Assembly (NCBI RefSeq): GCF_013282625.1
Contig: NZ_CP054020.1
Coordinates: forward strand, 372,001 to 436,000
Direction of reading: 5' to 3'
DNA from: Thiomicrorhabdus xiamenensis
GTDB taxonomy: Bacteria > Pseudomonadota > Gammaproteobacteria > Thiomicrospirales > Thiomicrospiraceae
DNA: 64,000 nt
Shown one piece after another: positions 37,493-45,603 of this stretch; the first letter of the stretch is position 1; the number at the start of each line of letters is the position of its first letter. The translations under genes were made by a program, and so were the position numbers. The notes under the pieces were generated by a model. It had not been told where the DNA came from. It did not search any database and saw only the letters and a program-made list of their open reading frames with translations.

Positions 37493-38860
37493 ATGATGCA
37501 ATCCATTAATCCGGCCAACGGGGAATTGTTAGCGGAATTCGAAACATGGGATGACGAAACCCTGGATTATGTCGTGACTCAAGCCGGCTATATGTTCGGC
37601 GACTGGGGCAAGCTGACACCAATCGAAGATCGTTGTGCTCTGATGAAGCGAGTTGCGGATGTTCTGCGCGATGATGTCGATCTGCTGGCCGAGTTGATTA
37701 CTCTGGAAATGGGGAAATCCTACGCAGAGGCAAAAGCGGAAGTTGAAAAGAGTGCCTGGGTGTGCGAATACTACGCTGAAAAAGGGCCGCAATTTCTGGC
37801 CGACGAGCCGGTTGAAACCGACGCATCGAAAAGTTATGTCGCTTATTTGCCTCTGGGCGTTGTTCTGGCGGTTATGCCGTGGAATTTCCCTTTCTGGCAG
37901 GTATTCCGTTTTGCGGCACCAGCGCTGATTGCCGGTAATATCGGCTTGTTGAAACATGCGTCGAATGTTCCGCAATGCGCCTTGGCGATTGAAGAAGTTT
38001 TCCGTAAAGCGGGTTTCCCCGATCACATCTTTTCGACACTGATGATCGGTTCAGACAAGGTTGAAGCTGTGATTCGTCACCCGGCCGTCAAAGCGGTAAC
38101 CCTGACCGGTTCCGAGCCTGCGGGGCGTAAGGTTGCGGCGATTGCCGGTTCGGAACTGAAAAAGACCGTGCTGGAGCTGGGTGGTTCCGATGCCTTTATC
38201 GTTCTGGATGACGTCAGTATGAATACGGTAGTCGAAAATGCCGTTAAAGGACGTTTTATCAATATGGGTCAGAGCTGTATTGCTTCTAAACGTTTTATTG
38301 TCGATCAAATGCAGGCCGACAAGTTTACTCAGCAGTTTAAAGAAGCGATCGAGTCGCATTTCGTCGCCGGAGATCCAATGGACGAAAGCACGACTCTGGC
38401 GCCAATGGCGCGTCAGGATTTGCTGGACGAGTTGCACGATCAGGTCATGCGTTCGGTCGAGATGGGGGCGACGCTGGTGTGCGGCGGTTATCAGTTGGAT
38501 CGTCCGGGCTGTTACTACGCGCCGACTATTCTTGCCGATGTTAACAGCAGTATGCCTGCCTGGAACGAGGAGTTTTTCGGTCCGGTGGCAATTATTATCA
38601 AATCAACCGAGCCGGCGCACGCTTTAGGTATTGCCAATTCGGTCGACTTTGGGCTGGGTGGTTCTATCTGGACGTCGGATATGGCGACCGCGGAAACCAT
38701 GGCACGTGGAATGGAGTCCGGGGCAACGTTTGTTAACAGTATTACTTTCTCGGATCCGCGTATGCCGTTCGGCGGCGTGAAAAATTCCGGTTACGGTCGT
38801 GAGCTCTCGGTGCAGGGGATTCGCGAATTTACCAACGTGAAGTCGATCTGGATTAAATAA
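37493..38860 (+). CDS. Aldehyde dehydrogenase, succinate-semialdehyde type (Sad/YneI-like)
   Basis: NAD(P)-dependent oxidation of an aldehyde, probably succinate semialdehyde. The 455-residue protein resembles E. coli Sad (YneI): SINPANGEL at the start, MPWNFPFWQVFRFAAPAL, cofactor motif LTGSEPAGRKVA, catalytic Glu in VLELGGSDAF and catalytic Cys in MGQSCIASKRF. ATG 37493 has AGGAG nine bases upstream; ATG 37484 directly abuts it. It probably shares a transcript with the dihydroorotase gene; a functional link is not evident. Substrate is inferred from family resemblance. Confidence 0.88.
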   Translation: MMQSINPANGELLAEFETWDDETLDYVVTQAGYMFGDWGKLTPIEDRCALMKRVADVLRDDVDLLAELITLEMGKSYAEAKAEVEKSAWVCEYYAEKGPQFLADEPVETDASKSYVAYLPLGVVLAVMPWNFPFWQVFRFAAPALIAGNIGLLKHASNVPQCALAIEEVFRKAGFPDHIFSTLMIGSDKVEAVIRHPAVKAVTLTGSEPAGRKVAAIAGSELKKTVLELGGSDAFIVLDDVSMNTVVENAVKGRFINMGQSCIASKRFIVDQMQADKFTQQFKEAIESHFVAGDPMDESTTLAPMARQDLLDELHDQVMRSVEMGATLVCGGYQLDRPGCYYAPTILADVNSSMPAWNEEFFGPVAIIIKSTEPAHALGIANSVDFGLGGSIWTSDMATAETMARGMESGATFVNSITFSDPRMPFGGVKNSGYGRELSVQGIREFTNVKSIWIK

Positions 38861-38933
38861 GCGACTATCAATCCATCACGATCAAAGCAATCATTCCGTC
38901 AGGTTGGTTGCTTTTGTTTTTTAAAGGCTATTT

Positions 38934-39698
38934 ATGTTTGATTTGTGGTTAAAGACGCTAGGGGATTTAAAAGAGCCTAAAATTTTGGTTCGGCTTTTCG
39001 TTCCGTTTGTTGCGGCGATTATTCTGGTTTCGCTGCTCGGCTACGGCGTTTTCGGGGTGCTGATGTTCAGCGATTTCGTGACGCAGAATCCGCTGGTGAT
39101 GGAAATGCAGGAGTTCGGTAATGAGGTCGAACAGACGGTTGGCGCAATTCCTCTGATCGGTTCGGCACTTTTATGGGTCGGAGGTCTGATTATGGCGGTG
39201 ATCGCCGGTGTTCTGGGGGTCTTGCTGGGCAGTTATCTGATTCTGTTGTTTGCGATGATTATTACCGGTTTTATGACCGATTCACTGGTTAAGGTGGTAC
39301 GCGATAAGCACTACCCGGGACTGGATTATCAGGGGCATGGTTCGATCGGCGATATGTTGTGGAAACTGACGAAATTCGGTCTGCTGATGCTGCTGTTATT
39401 TATTGTTACGATTCCGATGCTGTTCATTCCTCTGATCAACGCGATCTGGTTCTGGTTACTGGGTTTTCTTTTTTTTCGTTACTCGATTGTTCTGGATGTC
39501 GGTCAGGTGATTTTGCCGGAGGCTTTGTTTAATAAGCTTAAATCCGTTGATAACTGGACGCCGACGCTGACATTGGCATCGATGTTTTTCCTCAGTACCT
39601 TGCCGCTGGTCGGGCTCTTTATGCCGGTGCTGGGAGTTATTGCCATGGCGCATTATTACTTTGATAAATTGTCGGTTGCGACGGATGCCGAAAAGTAA
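38934..39698 (+). CDS. EI24-domain-type inner-membrane protein
   Basis: A 254-residue membrane protein with four to six hydrophobic segments. It resembles the EI24/CysZ superfamily: conserved N-terminal DLKEPKILVRLFVPFVA, a hairpin of two helices after residue 80 (VGGLIMAVIAGVLGVLLGSYL), a hydrophilic loop, the IPLINAIWFWLLGFLFFRYSIVLDV segment (shown in part) and LPLVGLFMPVLGVIAMAHYYF at the end. CysZ is a sulfate channel; whether this member carries sulfate is unknown. It is followed by a terminator. Confidence 0.75.
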   Translation: MFDLWLKTLGDLKEPKILVRLFVPFVAAIILVSLLGYGVFGVLMFSDFVTQNPLVMEMQEFGNEVEQTVGAIPLIGSALLWVGGLIMAVIAGVLGVLLGSYLILLFAMIITGFMTDSLVKVVRDKHYPGLDYQGHGSIGDMLWKLTKFGLLMLLLFIVTIPMLFIPLINAIWFWLLGFLFFRYSIVLDVGQVILPEALFNKLKSVDNWTPTLTLASMFFLSTLPLVGLFMPVLGVIAMAHYYFDKLSVATDAEK

Positions 39699-39727
39699 GT
39701 TTTCGGCTCTGTCGGATTGGCATTGAG

Positions 39728-39759
39728 AGGCGCATTTAAGATGCGCCTTTTTTATTTTT
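39728..39759 (+). terminator. Rho-independent terminator after the EI24 gene
   Basis: An 8-bp perfect stem AGGCGCAT/ATGCGCCT with a TTAAG loop and a long T-rich tail. Confidence 0.93.
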
Positions 39760-39806
39760 GAGCGCCTGTATATGCCTGTCTCAGGCCTTGTTCTCGATTT
39801 TTTTGA

Positions 39807-39835
39807 TTCAAAACGGATAGTTTAGTTGGTATGAT
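39807..39835 (+). promoter_or_regulatory. Candidate promoter for the XRE regulator
   Basis: TTCAAA (39807-39812), a 17-base spacer, and TATGAT (39830-39835). A leader of about 105 bases would follow. The -35 is weak, so this is tentative. Confidence 0.35.
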
Positions 39836-39946
39836 TCTTTTTGTAAGGGATTGTTACTGAAAGTTCCTGATTGGCTACGTAGGAATTATAGGTATGGCAG
39901 TGAGTGGGGTGATTACTTTACTCCGCTTTAGGGAAGATAAGGTCGA

Positions 39947-40858
39947 ATGATTAAGTTTGGGGAATATCTGCGCGTGTGTCGTGAACGCAAGGGCGTGACG
40001 CAGTCAGAGCTGGTCGAGGAGTTGGTCGCCGAGGATGCTTCTTTCAGTTCGCTGGATAGCACTACCCTCAGTCGTTGGGAGCGCGGTGTGTCGAAGCCGG
40101 CCATCAGTAAGCAGACTCTGATTATTCGTTATTTCTCGCGCAGCTTTAATCGTATCTATCCGTTTATCGGGGAGATGGAATCACTGGATATCGAAGCAAA
40201 CTTCTGTGCTATGGGGTTTTCCAAGTTTGTCGGCCGCCATCGGATGGTGGCCGATTTTCCCGTCAATCAGATGGATATCAAACAGCTTCAGGTACAGGAT
40301 GCGGTAAGTTCCGGAATGCATATGACCGCGTTGAGAAAAAATTATCTGGTCATCGAAGGATTATACGAGTTCGGTCTGGATGAAGATCTGCATCACCGTT
40401 TGGCGATGCAGCCGGGTAATTACTTTACGGTCTGTCAGTATCAGGAAGAGTATTTCGGGCATTTTCTGGCGCTTAAGTTGAATTCGGAATCTTTTCAGCG
40501 GGTTATGAATTTCTCGCTTGAGATCAGCCAGCTTGATGAACAGGATTTTGTTGGTAAGGATGAGGCTGGCGAATATTTTATTGTCGGCTTTTTCAGTATC
40601 GGTGATTTACCGATATCCATGTTATGGATTGGATTCTATGCGCATTTGATCCGCGAACAAATGAAAGTCGGCAAGGTCGGTGGTCTGGTGACAACAAAAG
40701 AGGGTGAGGCGATCGCTCGAAATCTGAATACCGAAATGCTGGCAAATACCCGCTACGGCGATAAATGTATGAAGAGCTATTATGCAGATATCGGTCAGAT
40801 GCTGCTGACCGATACAATCGTCAAGATGGTTTTCAACCCCGAGAGCTGTCCGCGTTAG
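39947..40858 (+). CDS. XRE-family regulator with large unrecognised C-terminal domain
   Basis: A 303-residue DNA-binding protein. Residues about 4-60 form an XRE helix-turn-helix (FGEYLRVCRERKGVTQSELVE ... STTLSRWERGVSKP, shown in part). The following 240 residues are of no family I know; they contain several Tyr/Phe-rich segments (MQPGNYFTVCQYQEEYFGHFLAL) and could be a ligand or dimerisation domain. The gene ends five bases from the convergent peptidase gene. Target genes are unknown; the M42-like peptidase and the EI24 gene are the nearest candidates. Confidence 0.8.
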   Translation: MIKFGEYLRVCRERKGVTQSELVEELVAEDASFSSLDSTTLSRWERGVSKPAISKQTLIIRYFSRSFNRIYPFIGEMESLDIEANFCAMGFSKFVGRHRMVADFPVNQMDIKQLQVQDAVSSGMHMTALRKNYLVIEGLYEFGLDEDLHHRLAMQPGNYFTVCQYQEEYFGHFLALKLNSESFQRVMNFSLEISQLDEQDFVGKDEAGEYFIVGFFSIGDLPISMLWIGFYAHLIREQMKVGKVGGLVTTKEGEAIARNLNTEMLANTRYGDKCMKSYYADIGQMLLTDTIVKMVFNPESCPR

Positions 40859-40863
40859 AGGAA

Positions 40864-42003
40864 TTATTCTTCAAGATGGATATTTCCCAAGCGGGTTAGA
40901 ACTTTTAAAAACGCTTTGCTGCTGTCGATCGATGCCGTTTCATTCATCGTGTGATAACCCGTAGTCGGGATTTGCAGGGTGGTGCCGTGCACCAAACCGT
41001 TCGACTTGTCTGTTATCCGCCCAAGTTCCGTGCGACCAAGGCTCATGGGAGGTTTGCTGGAACCAAGGTTGGCGTGATTGACCTGATCAATGTAGTGGTC
41101 TTTGAAGCTGTAGCTGACGCCGAGCGATGTACATACCTGCGCCAGCTTCTGGGTGGTTTCCAGATTGAAGTCGGCAAACTCGTCGCGGTTACGCAGTACA
41201 ATTTGTTGTCGATCGGCTTCTTCACGATTGCGGTAGGGGCTGGTATCGACGACATATAATTCATTAGTCGAACCGCCGAAACGGCGGAACCATTCCAGCA
41301 GGTAGCGCCAGCTGCCTCCCGATTCCTCTTCGGCAGTGAAGAAAGCGGTGCCCTGATAGCCTAAGCTGAACAGATGGACCAGTGCGGCGGCCGTCAGCAC
41401 ATTGTCGAGCTGTCCTGAAAGCAAGCCGTGATCGATTTTAAGACGATCCAGAAAGCCGACCGGGGTTCCAGCGACAAGGTGCTCCAGTCCTTCGACTTCG
41501 AAAATCAGGTTGTTTCGATATTCGCAAATAAACGCATTGTTGATGATGCCTCGCCCGCGATAGGCACCCGACCAGGGTTCGTAGGCGATTACAGGTGTGT
41601 TGTCAAAGCGATTCATCAGCGTCAACATTAACTCTTCACTGACCGATTTCCCTAAAAGGTCGCTCATCTGTCCAGCGACGAAAGCGGCAAACTGAAATTC
41701 GTTCGGGCCGGTGCATATCAGTCCATGACGATCGATATGGCTGGAAAACATCGAGCTGTGCGGGTCATTGCCATGGGCAACCAGCAAACCTTCGTACCAG
41801 GTGACCTGGGCACCGCGCTCTTCGAGTTCTCGTTGCAGAACCCGGAAAAAGGCGTGCTCGGCTCCGACAACGGAAGGTTCGCGAATCAGTGATTTTAACA
41901 GGTCGATAAATTCGGCAAAGCGAAGCGGGTCGTTTGACGCTTGCGGGGATGTGTCCGTGTGGGAAAAAAGCGTTTCAGAGGTGTCTGGGGAATTGGCGTT
42001 CAT
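40864..42003 (-). CDS. Zinc-dependent peptidase, M42/M20-like
   Basis: A 379-residue metal-dependent hydrolase. The likely ligands are in order: SHIDRHG (His/Asp), GQLDNVLTAA (bridging Asp), TAEEESGG (Glu pair), YVVDTSP (Asp) and TTGYHTMNETAS (His), all of which are present. The layout is closest to aminopeptidase M42 / M20 relatives, and the extended acidic N terminus (NSPDTSETLFSHTDTSPQ) is unusual. Substrate unknown. Bounded by a convergent regulator and followed upstream by bioA. Confidence 0.75.
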   Translation of the reverse strand: MNANSPDTSETLFSHTDTSPQASNDPLRFAEFIDLLKSLIREPSVVGAEHAFFRVLQRELEERGAQVTWYEGLLVAHGNDPHSSMFSSHIDRHGLICTGPNEFQFAAFVAGQMSDLLGKSVSEELMLTLMNRFDNTPVIAYEPWSGAYRGRGIINNAFICEYRNNLIFEVEGLEHLVAGTPVGFLDRLKIDHGLLSGQLDNVLTAAALVHLFSLGYQGTAFFTAEEESGGSWRYLLEWFRRFGGSTNELYVVDTSPYRNREEADRQQIVLRNRDEFADFNLETTQKLAQVCTSLGVSYSFKDHYIDQVNHANLGSSKPPMSLGRTELGRITDKSNGLVHGTTLQIPTTGYHTMNETASIDSSKAFLKVLTRLGNIHLEE

Positions 42004-42127
42004 GGTTTACTCCACAAAGCGGCCTTGGCGCGATCGCGTTGGGCTGGCTAAAATTTGAATTTTATAGGGAAATCAGAAATTAGCCAGCGTTATTTACGAC
42101 TTGAGTTAATCAGGCGAACACAATGCG

Positions 42128-43429
42128 TTAAAGGGCTTGTGCCTGGGTGACTGCCGTTACGATCGCTTTGCTCAGTATGCCGAGTTGGGTTTCAGGGATG
42201 TTGAACGCCGGCATGGTGTAAATCAATTTTCCGAAAGGGCGGATCCAGGCACCTGCTTCCAGGGCAGCAGCCTGAATTTGTGGCCCAAGATCGCTTCTTT
42301 CCAACTCGACCACGCCGATCGCGCCAAGCACGCGGACGTCTGTGACGCCATCGAGTTTTGATAAAGGCGTCAGTTCGCTGTGCAAGTGTTGTTCGATCTG
42401 CTTGATCTGTTGCTGCCATGGCGATTCCATTAACAAGTCGATCGAGGCAATGGCCGTTGCACAGGCTAGCGGGTTGGCCATGAAGGTTGGGCCATGCATT
42501 AATACGCCGGGGTCGCCCTCGCAGATCGTGTTGCTGACGGTTTCGGTGCACAGGGTTGCCGCCAGGGTCAGGTTACCGCCGGTCAGCGCTTTGCCGACAG
42601 TCATAATATCCGGAGTTATGCCAGCCCATTCGCAGGCAAACAGTTTCCCTGTGCGTCCAAAGCCGGTGGCGATTTCATCTGAAATCATTAATACGTCGTA
42701 TTTTGTGCACAGCTCGCGCACTGCTTCAAGGTATGCAGGCCGGTAAAAGCGCATGCCGCCAGCGCCTTGCACTATAGGTTCTAAAGTCAGGGCGGCGATT
42801 TCATGCCGATGCTGTTGGAGCAATCGTTCCAACTCGAGAATGTCTTGATCGTCGGATTCAGTGGCAAAGCCCATTTGTGGAGCAGGGGCAAAGAGGCTCT
42901 GGCGTAATACATCGTTAAACAAGTGGTGCATGCCGTTGACCGGGTCGCAGACCGCCATGGTGGCAAAGGTGTCACCGTGATAGCCATTACGAATCGAAAG
43001 CAGGCGGTTTTTCTGCGACTGCTGGCGGCTGATCCAGTATTGCAGGGCGATTTTAATCGCTACTTCCATTGATACTGAACCGGAATCGGCAAAGAAGACT
43101 TTATCCAAGCCCGCGGGAGTCAGCTCGACCAGACGTTTGGCCAGCTCAACGGCCGGTTCGTGGGTAAGGCCGCCAAACATAATATGTGGCATAGTATCGA
43201 TTTGCGCTTTCATAGCTGCATTGATTTGTGGGTGGTTATAACCGTGAATCGCCGCCCACCATGAACTCATGCCGTCGACCACTTGGCGGTTGTCCGCTAA
43301 AGTTATCAAAGAGCCTTGCGTCGATTTTACGCCAAGCGGCGCGACCGGATTTGGCGAGGAGGAGTAAGGGTGCCAGATATGCTGTTGGTCGTAGTCTATA
43401 AGGGATTGCCAGTGTTCGGAATAATTCAT
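42128..43429 (-). CDS. bioA: Adenosylmethionine-8-amino-7-oxononanoate aminotransferase
   Basis: Makes 7,8-diaminononanoate in biotin synthesis, using S-adenosylmethionine as amino donor and PLP. The 433-residue class III aminotransferase starts with the BioA-typical HIWHPYSS, has GMSSWWAAIHGYNHP, VFFADSGSVSMEVAIK, the Asp in MISDEIATGFGRTG and the PLP Lys in MTVGKALTGGNLTLA. Length is close to E. coli BioA (429). No other bio gene is within the window, so the pathway genes are split. Confidence 0.96.
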   Translation of the reverse strand: MNYSEHWQSLIDYDQQHIWHPYSSSPNPVAPLGVKSTQGSLITLADNRQVVDGMSSWWAAIHGYNHPQINAAMKAQIDTMPHIMFGGLTHEPAVELAKRLVELTPAGLDKVFFADSGSVSMEVAIKIALQYWISRQQSQKNRLLSIRNGYHGDTFATMAVCDPVNGMHHLFNDVLRQSLFAPAPQMGFATESDDQDILELERLLQQHRHEIAALTLEPIVQGAGGMRFYRPAYLEAVRELCTKYDVLMISDEIATGFGRTGKLFACEWAGITPDIMTVGKALTGGNLTLAATLCTETVSNTICEGDPGVLMHGPTFMANPLACATAIASIDLLMESPWQQQIKQIEQHLHSELTPLSKLDGVTDVRVLGAIGVVELERSDLGPQIQAAALEAGAWIRPFGKLIYTMPAFNIPETQLGILSKAIVTAVTQAQAL

Positions 43430-43444
43430 AGGGTTTAGTGTCGG

Positions 43445-44212
43445 TTAGAGGGTTTGAAAATATTTAAGCATGGCACATTCTAAATTGAGTGCGTTTAACG
43501 TTTGTACAAAGTCATTCTGTAATGGCGCCTGAATGCAGGTACGTTGCTCGGTCAGCGGGTGGCTGAATTCCAGTGCAGTTGCCGCGAGATAGAGACGATG
43601 GTATCCGCGCCAGTCATTAAAAAGGTGGTTATGATTGCGGTCACCGTAATTTACGTCGCCGATGATCGGGTGACTGATTCCGTTCAGGTGGCGGCGAATC
43701 TGGTGTTTGCGTCCGGTTTTCGGCGATAACGCTAAAAGTGAGTAGCGCTGTTGTTCAAATTTTCCGAGCGGCTTGTCCAAGGTTGTCTGCGCCAAAGTAT
43801 GGTAAGCGGTAAAGGCTTCCTGTGCTTCGGTAGGCTCTTGTTTGTCCCGGTCGCCGTATTTGTCTTTCTTATATAGGAGCGGTTTGTCGATCTCTCCATA
43901 ATCTTGAGTCCAGCCGCGAACCAGTGCGATATAAGACTTCTGCAATGAATGATCCATAAATTGCACGCTTAGATGACGTGCTGCGTCCTTGTTCAGGGCA
44001 AAGAGTAGTAAACCTGATGTCGCTTTGTCCAGACGGTGTACAGGAAAAACGTCTTGTCCGATCAGGTCTCGGGTCAACTGGACTGCGAACTGGGTCTCGC
44101 GTTTATCGATCGGCGATCGGTGAACCAGAAGGGCGGCAGGCTTGTGAATCGCCACAAGGCTTTCATCCTGATAGAGTATTTGTAAGCTGTCGAGCTGGCA
44201 TTGCGTTTGCAT
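43445..44212 (-). CDS. truC: tRNA pseudouridine(65) synthase
   Basis: Converts U65 to pseudouridine in some tRNAs. The 255-residue RluA-family protein has the catalytic Asp in VFPVHRLDKATSGLLLF, the N-terminal ILYQDESLVAIHKPAALLVHRS, and LSPKTGRKHQIRRHLNGISHPIIGD (shown in part), matching TruC rather than RluA/C/D. No S4 domain. I prefer the ATG at 44212, which fits the usual TruC N terminus; ATG 44257 would add 15 residues but lacks a ribosome site. It is just downstream of bioA's start (15 bases) on the same strand. Confidence 0.87.
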   Translation of the reverse strand: MQTQCQLDSLQILYQDESLVAIHKPAALLVHRSPIDKRETQFAVQLTRDLIGQDVFPVHRLDKATSGLLLFALNKDAARHLSVQFMDHSLQKSYIALVRGWTQDYGEIDKPLLYKKDKYGDRDKQEPTEAQEAFTAYHTLAQTTLDKPLGKFEQQRYSLLALSPKTGRKHQIRRHLNGISHPIIGDVNYGDRNHNHLFNDWRGYHRLYLAATALEFSHPLTEQRTCIQAPLQNDFVQTLNALNLECAMLKYFQTL

Positions 44213-44280
44213 TTCAATCACTCTGGCGTAAACTTTGCCGCTTATTTTAACGCTCATCGCATTATAGAAAAGGAAGACTG

Positions 44281-45018
44281 TTGGAATTTACGACTTTAGA
44301 GTGGTTTTTTATCGCGTTGATTTTTGTGTGGACAGGTTTTGTCCGAACCGGGTTGGGTTTTGGCGGGGCTGCTTTAGGGTTGCCGTTTATGCTGATGATC
44401 GAAGACGATCTACTTTACTGGTTGCCGATTATCGGGATTCATCTGCTGTTTTTCTCCAGTCTGACATTAAGTAAGGCGTTAAAGCAGGTCGATTGGGCCT
44501 ATCTGAAACGTAGTTTGGGCTGGATATTACCGCCGATGATCGTCGGTGTTTTCGGGTTAGTCAGTCTGCCGACGCAGTGGCTGGTGATTTTTGTGTACAG
44601 TATCACCTTGTTTTATGCGGCCCTGTGGATGTTGGATAAAGCGATACATAGTGAGAATTCCTGGGTTGATCGCGGGTTATTGGTTACCGGTGGCTATGTG
44701 GCGGGCACATCGCTGACTGGAGCGCCATTAATGGTTGCGGTATTTGCCCGTCACATCGATACGCATATGTTGCGCAATACTCTATTTGTACTTTGGTTTA
44801 TTCTGGTCTCGATCAAAATGAGCACTTTTGTCATGCTGAGTGTCAAAATCGAATGGGAGACGGCGCTCATGCTGATTCCGGTTGCGGCCATCGGGCATGT
44901 TACGGGACTTAAAGCGCACGAATTTATTCTGCATAACAGTCGTGTCTTCAAGCGTGTGATGGGGTCGATGCTGTTAATCGTGAGCAGTATCGGTCTGGGA
45001 GTGACTCTGCTTAAGTAA
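44281..45018 (+). CDS. TSUP-family (TauE/SafE) permease, second copy
   Basis: A 245-residue inner-membrane permease with about eight helices, of the same superfamily as the gene at 21.4 kb but only distantly alike. VRTGLGFGGAALGLPFMLMI and TGGYVAGTSLTGAPLMVAVFARH carry the family glycine and polar turns. It begins at TTG 44281, with AAGGAAG four bases upstream. The divergent truC start is about 70 bases away. Substrate and direction unknown; sulfite, thiosulfate-related anions or organosulfonates are possible. Confidence 0.82.
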   Translation: MEFTTLEWFFIALIFVWTGFVRTGLGFGGAALGLPFMLMIEDDLLYWLPIIGIHLLFFSSLTLSKALKQVDWAYLKRSLGWILPPMIVGVFGLVSLPTQWLVIFVYSITLFYAALWMLDKAIHSENSWVDRGLLVTGGYVAGTSLTGAPLMVAVFARHIDTHMLRNTLFVLWFILVSIKMSTFVMLSVKIEWETALMLIPVAAIGHVTGLKAHEFILHNSRVFKRVMGSMLLIVSSIGLGVTLLK

Positions 45019-45048
45019 GCTATTTTTGGCTTTTTTTGTAAAAAGGGC

Positions 45049-45076
45049 TTGTTATTTATTCGGGGATGCTTAAAAT
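45049..45076 (+). promoter_or_regulatory. Candidate distal promoter of the tRNA-tufB unit
   Basis: TTGTTA (45049-45054), 16-base spacer, TAAAAT (45071-45076), followed by a GC-rich CGCGCC start region. It lies 116 bases upstream of the stronger promoter, giving a tandem P1/P2 arrangement if real. Confidence 0.5.
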
Positions 45077-45191
45077 ACGCGCCTATCTGCTTCGCGGCAT
45101 ACTTTTTCACTTGCTGAAAAGGCTGAAAGCGAGGTCAGAAGTATTCGCTGGATAAGCTGGAAAATACTTAGAATTTTTTTAAAAATTTGGG

Positions 45192-45219
45192 TTGACACCG
45201 ACTGAATTATCTATAGAAT
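45192..45219 (+). promoter_or_regulatory. Promoter of the tRNA-tufB unit
   Basis: A consensus -35 TTGACA (45192-45197), 16-base spacer and TAGAAT (45214-45219). Transcription would begin near 45226, just before tRNA-Tyr. A GC-rich discriminator (CGCTC) fits a stringently controlled stable-RNA promoter. Confidence 0.88.
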
Positions 45220-45234
45220 ACGCTCTCACAATCT

Positions 45235-45319
45235 GGAGGGTTTCCCGAGCGGCCAAAGGGGGCAGACTGTAAATCTGCTGGCTCAGCCTTCGGTGGTTCG
45301 AATCCACCACCCTCCACCA
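45235..45319 (+). tRNA. tRNA-Tyr (anticodon GTA)
   Basis: 85 bases including CCA. Acceptor GGAGGGT pairs with ACCCTCC; anticodon GTA is in CTGTAAATC; a long variable arm is present, as in type II tRNAs; T-loop GGTTCGAATCC. CCA is encoded. Confidence 0.98.
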
Positions 45320-45320
45320 T

Positions 45321-45395
45321 GCGGGTATCGTATATCGGCTATTACCTCGGCCTTCCAAGCCGATGAGGGGGGTTCGATTCCCCCTACCCGCTCCA
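45321..45395 (+). tRNA. tRNA-Gly (anticodon TCC)
   Basis: 75 bases with encoded CCA. Acceptor GCGGGTA pairs with TACCCGC; anticodon loop CTTCCAA gives TCC; T-loop GGTTCGATTCC. It starts one base after tRNA-Tyr, so processing must separate them. Confidence 0.98.
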
Positions 45396-45401
45396 GTTTT
45401 T

Positions 45402-45446
45402 AAGAGGTTCTCTTTGTTTTTCAGGAAATGGAGAGAGCCTTTTTTA
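45402..45446 (+). terminator. Terminator-like hairpin between tRNA-Gly and tRNA-Thr
   Basis: AAGAGGTTCTCT pairs with AGAGAGCCTTTT (12 bp with two G-T pairs) across an 18-base loop, and the 3' arm runs into a T run. It lies inside the tRNA operon and could attenuate tufB or serve as a processing structure. Confidence 0.5.
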
Positions 45447-45453
45447 CTATCCT

Positions 45454-45529
45454 GCTTCCATAGCTCAGTAGGTAGAGCGCATCCATGGTAAGGATGAGGT
45501 CACCAGTTCGATCCTGGTTGGAAGCTCCA
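45454..45529 (+). tRNA. tRNA-Thr (anticodon GGT)
   Basis: 76 bases with encoded CCA. Acceptor GCTTCCA pairs with TGGAAGC; anticodon loop ATGGTAA gives GGT; T-loop AGTTCGATCC. It is the last tRNA before tufB, as in E. coli thrT. Confidence 0.98.
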
Positions 45530-45603
45530 TTTTCTTGATTTGTGTTTAAAATTAAGCGCCGACGAGTTGGGAGATGAGTCGCTGCTAACATGGAGTTTGC
45601 ATC

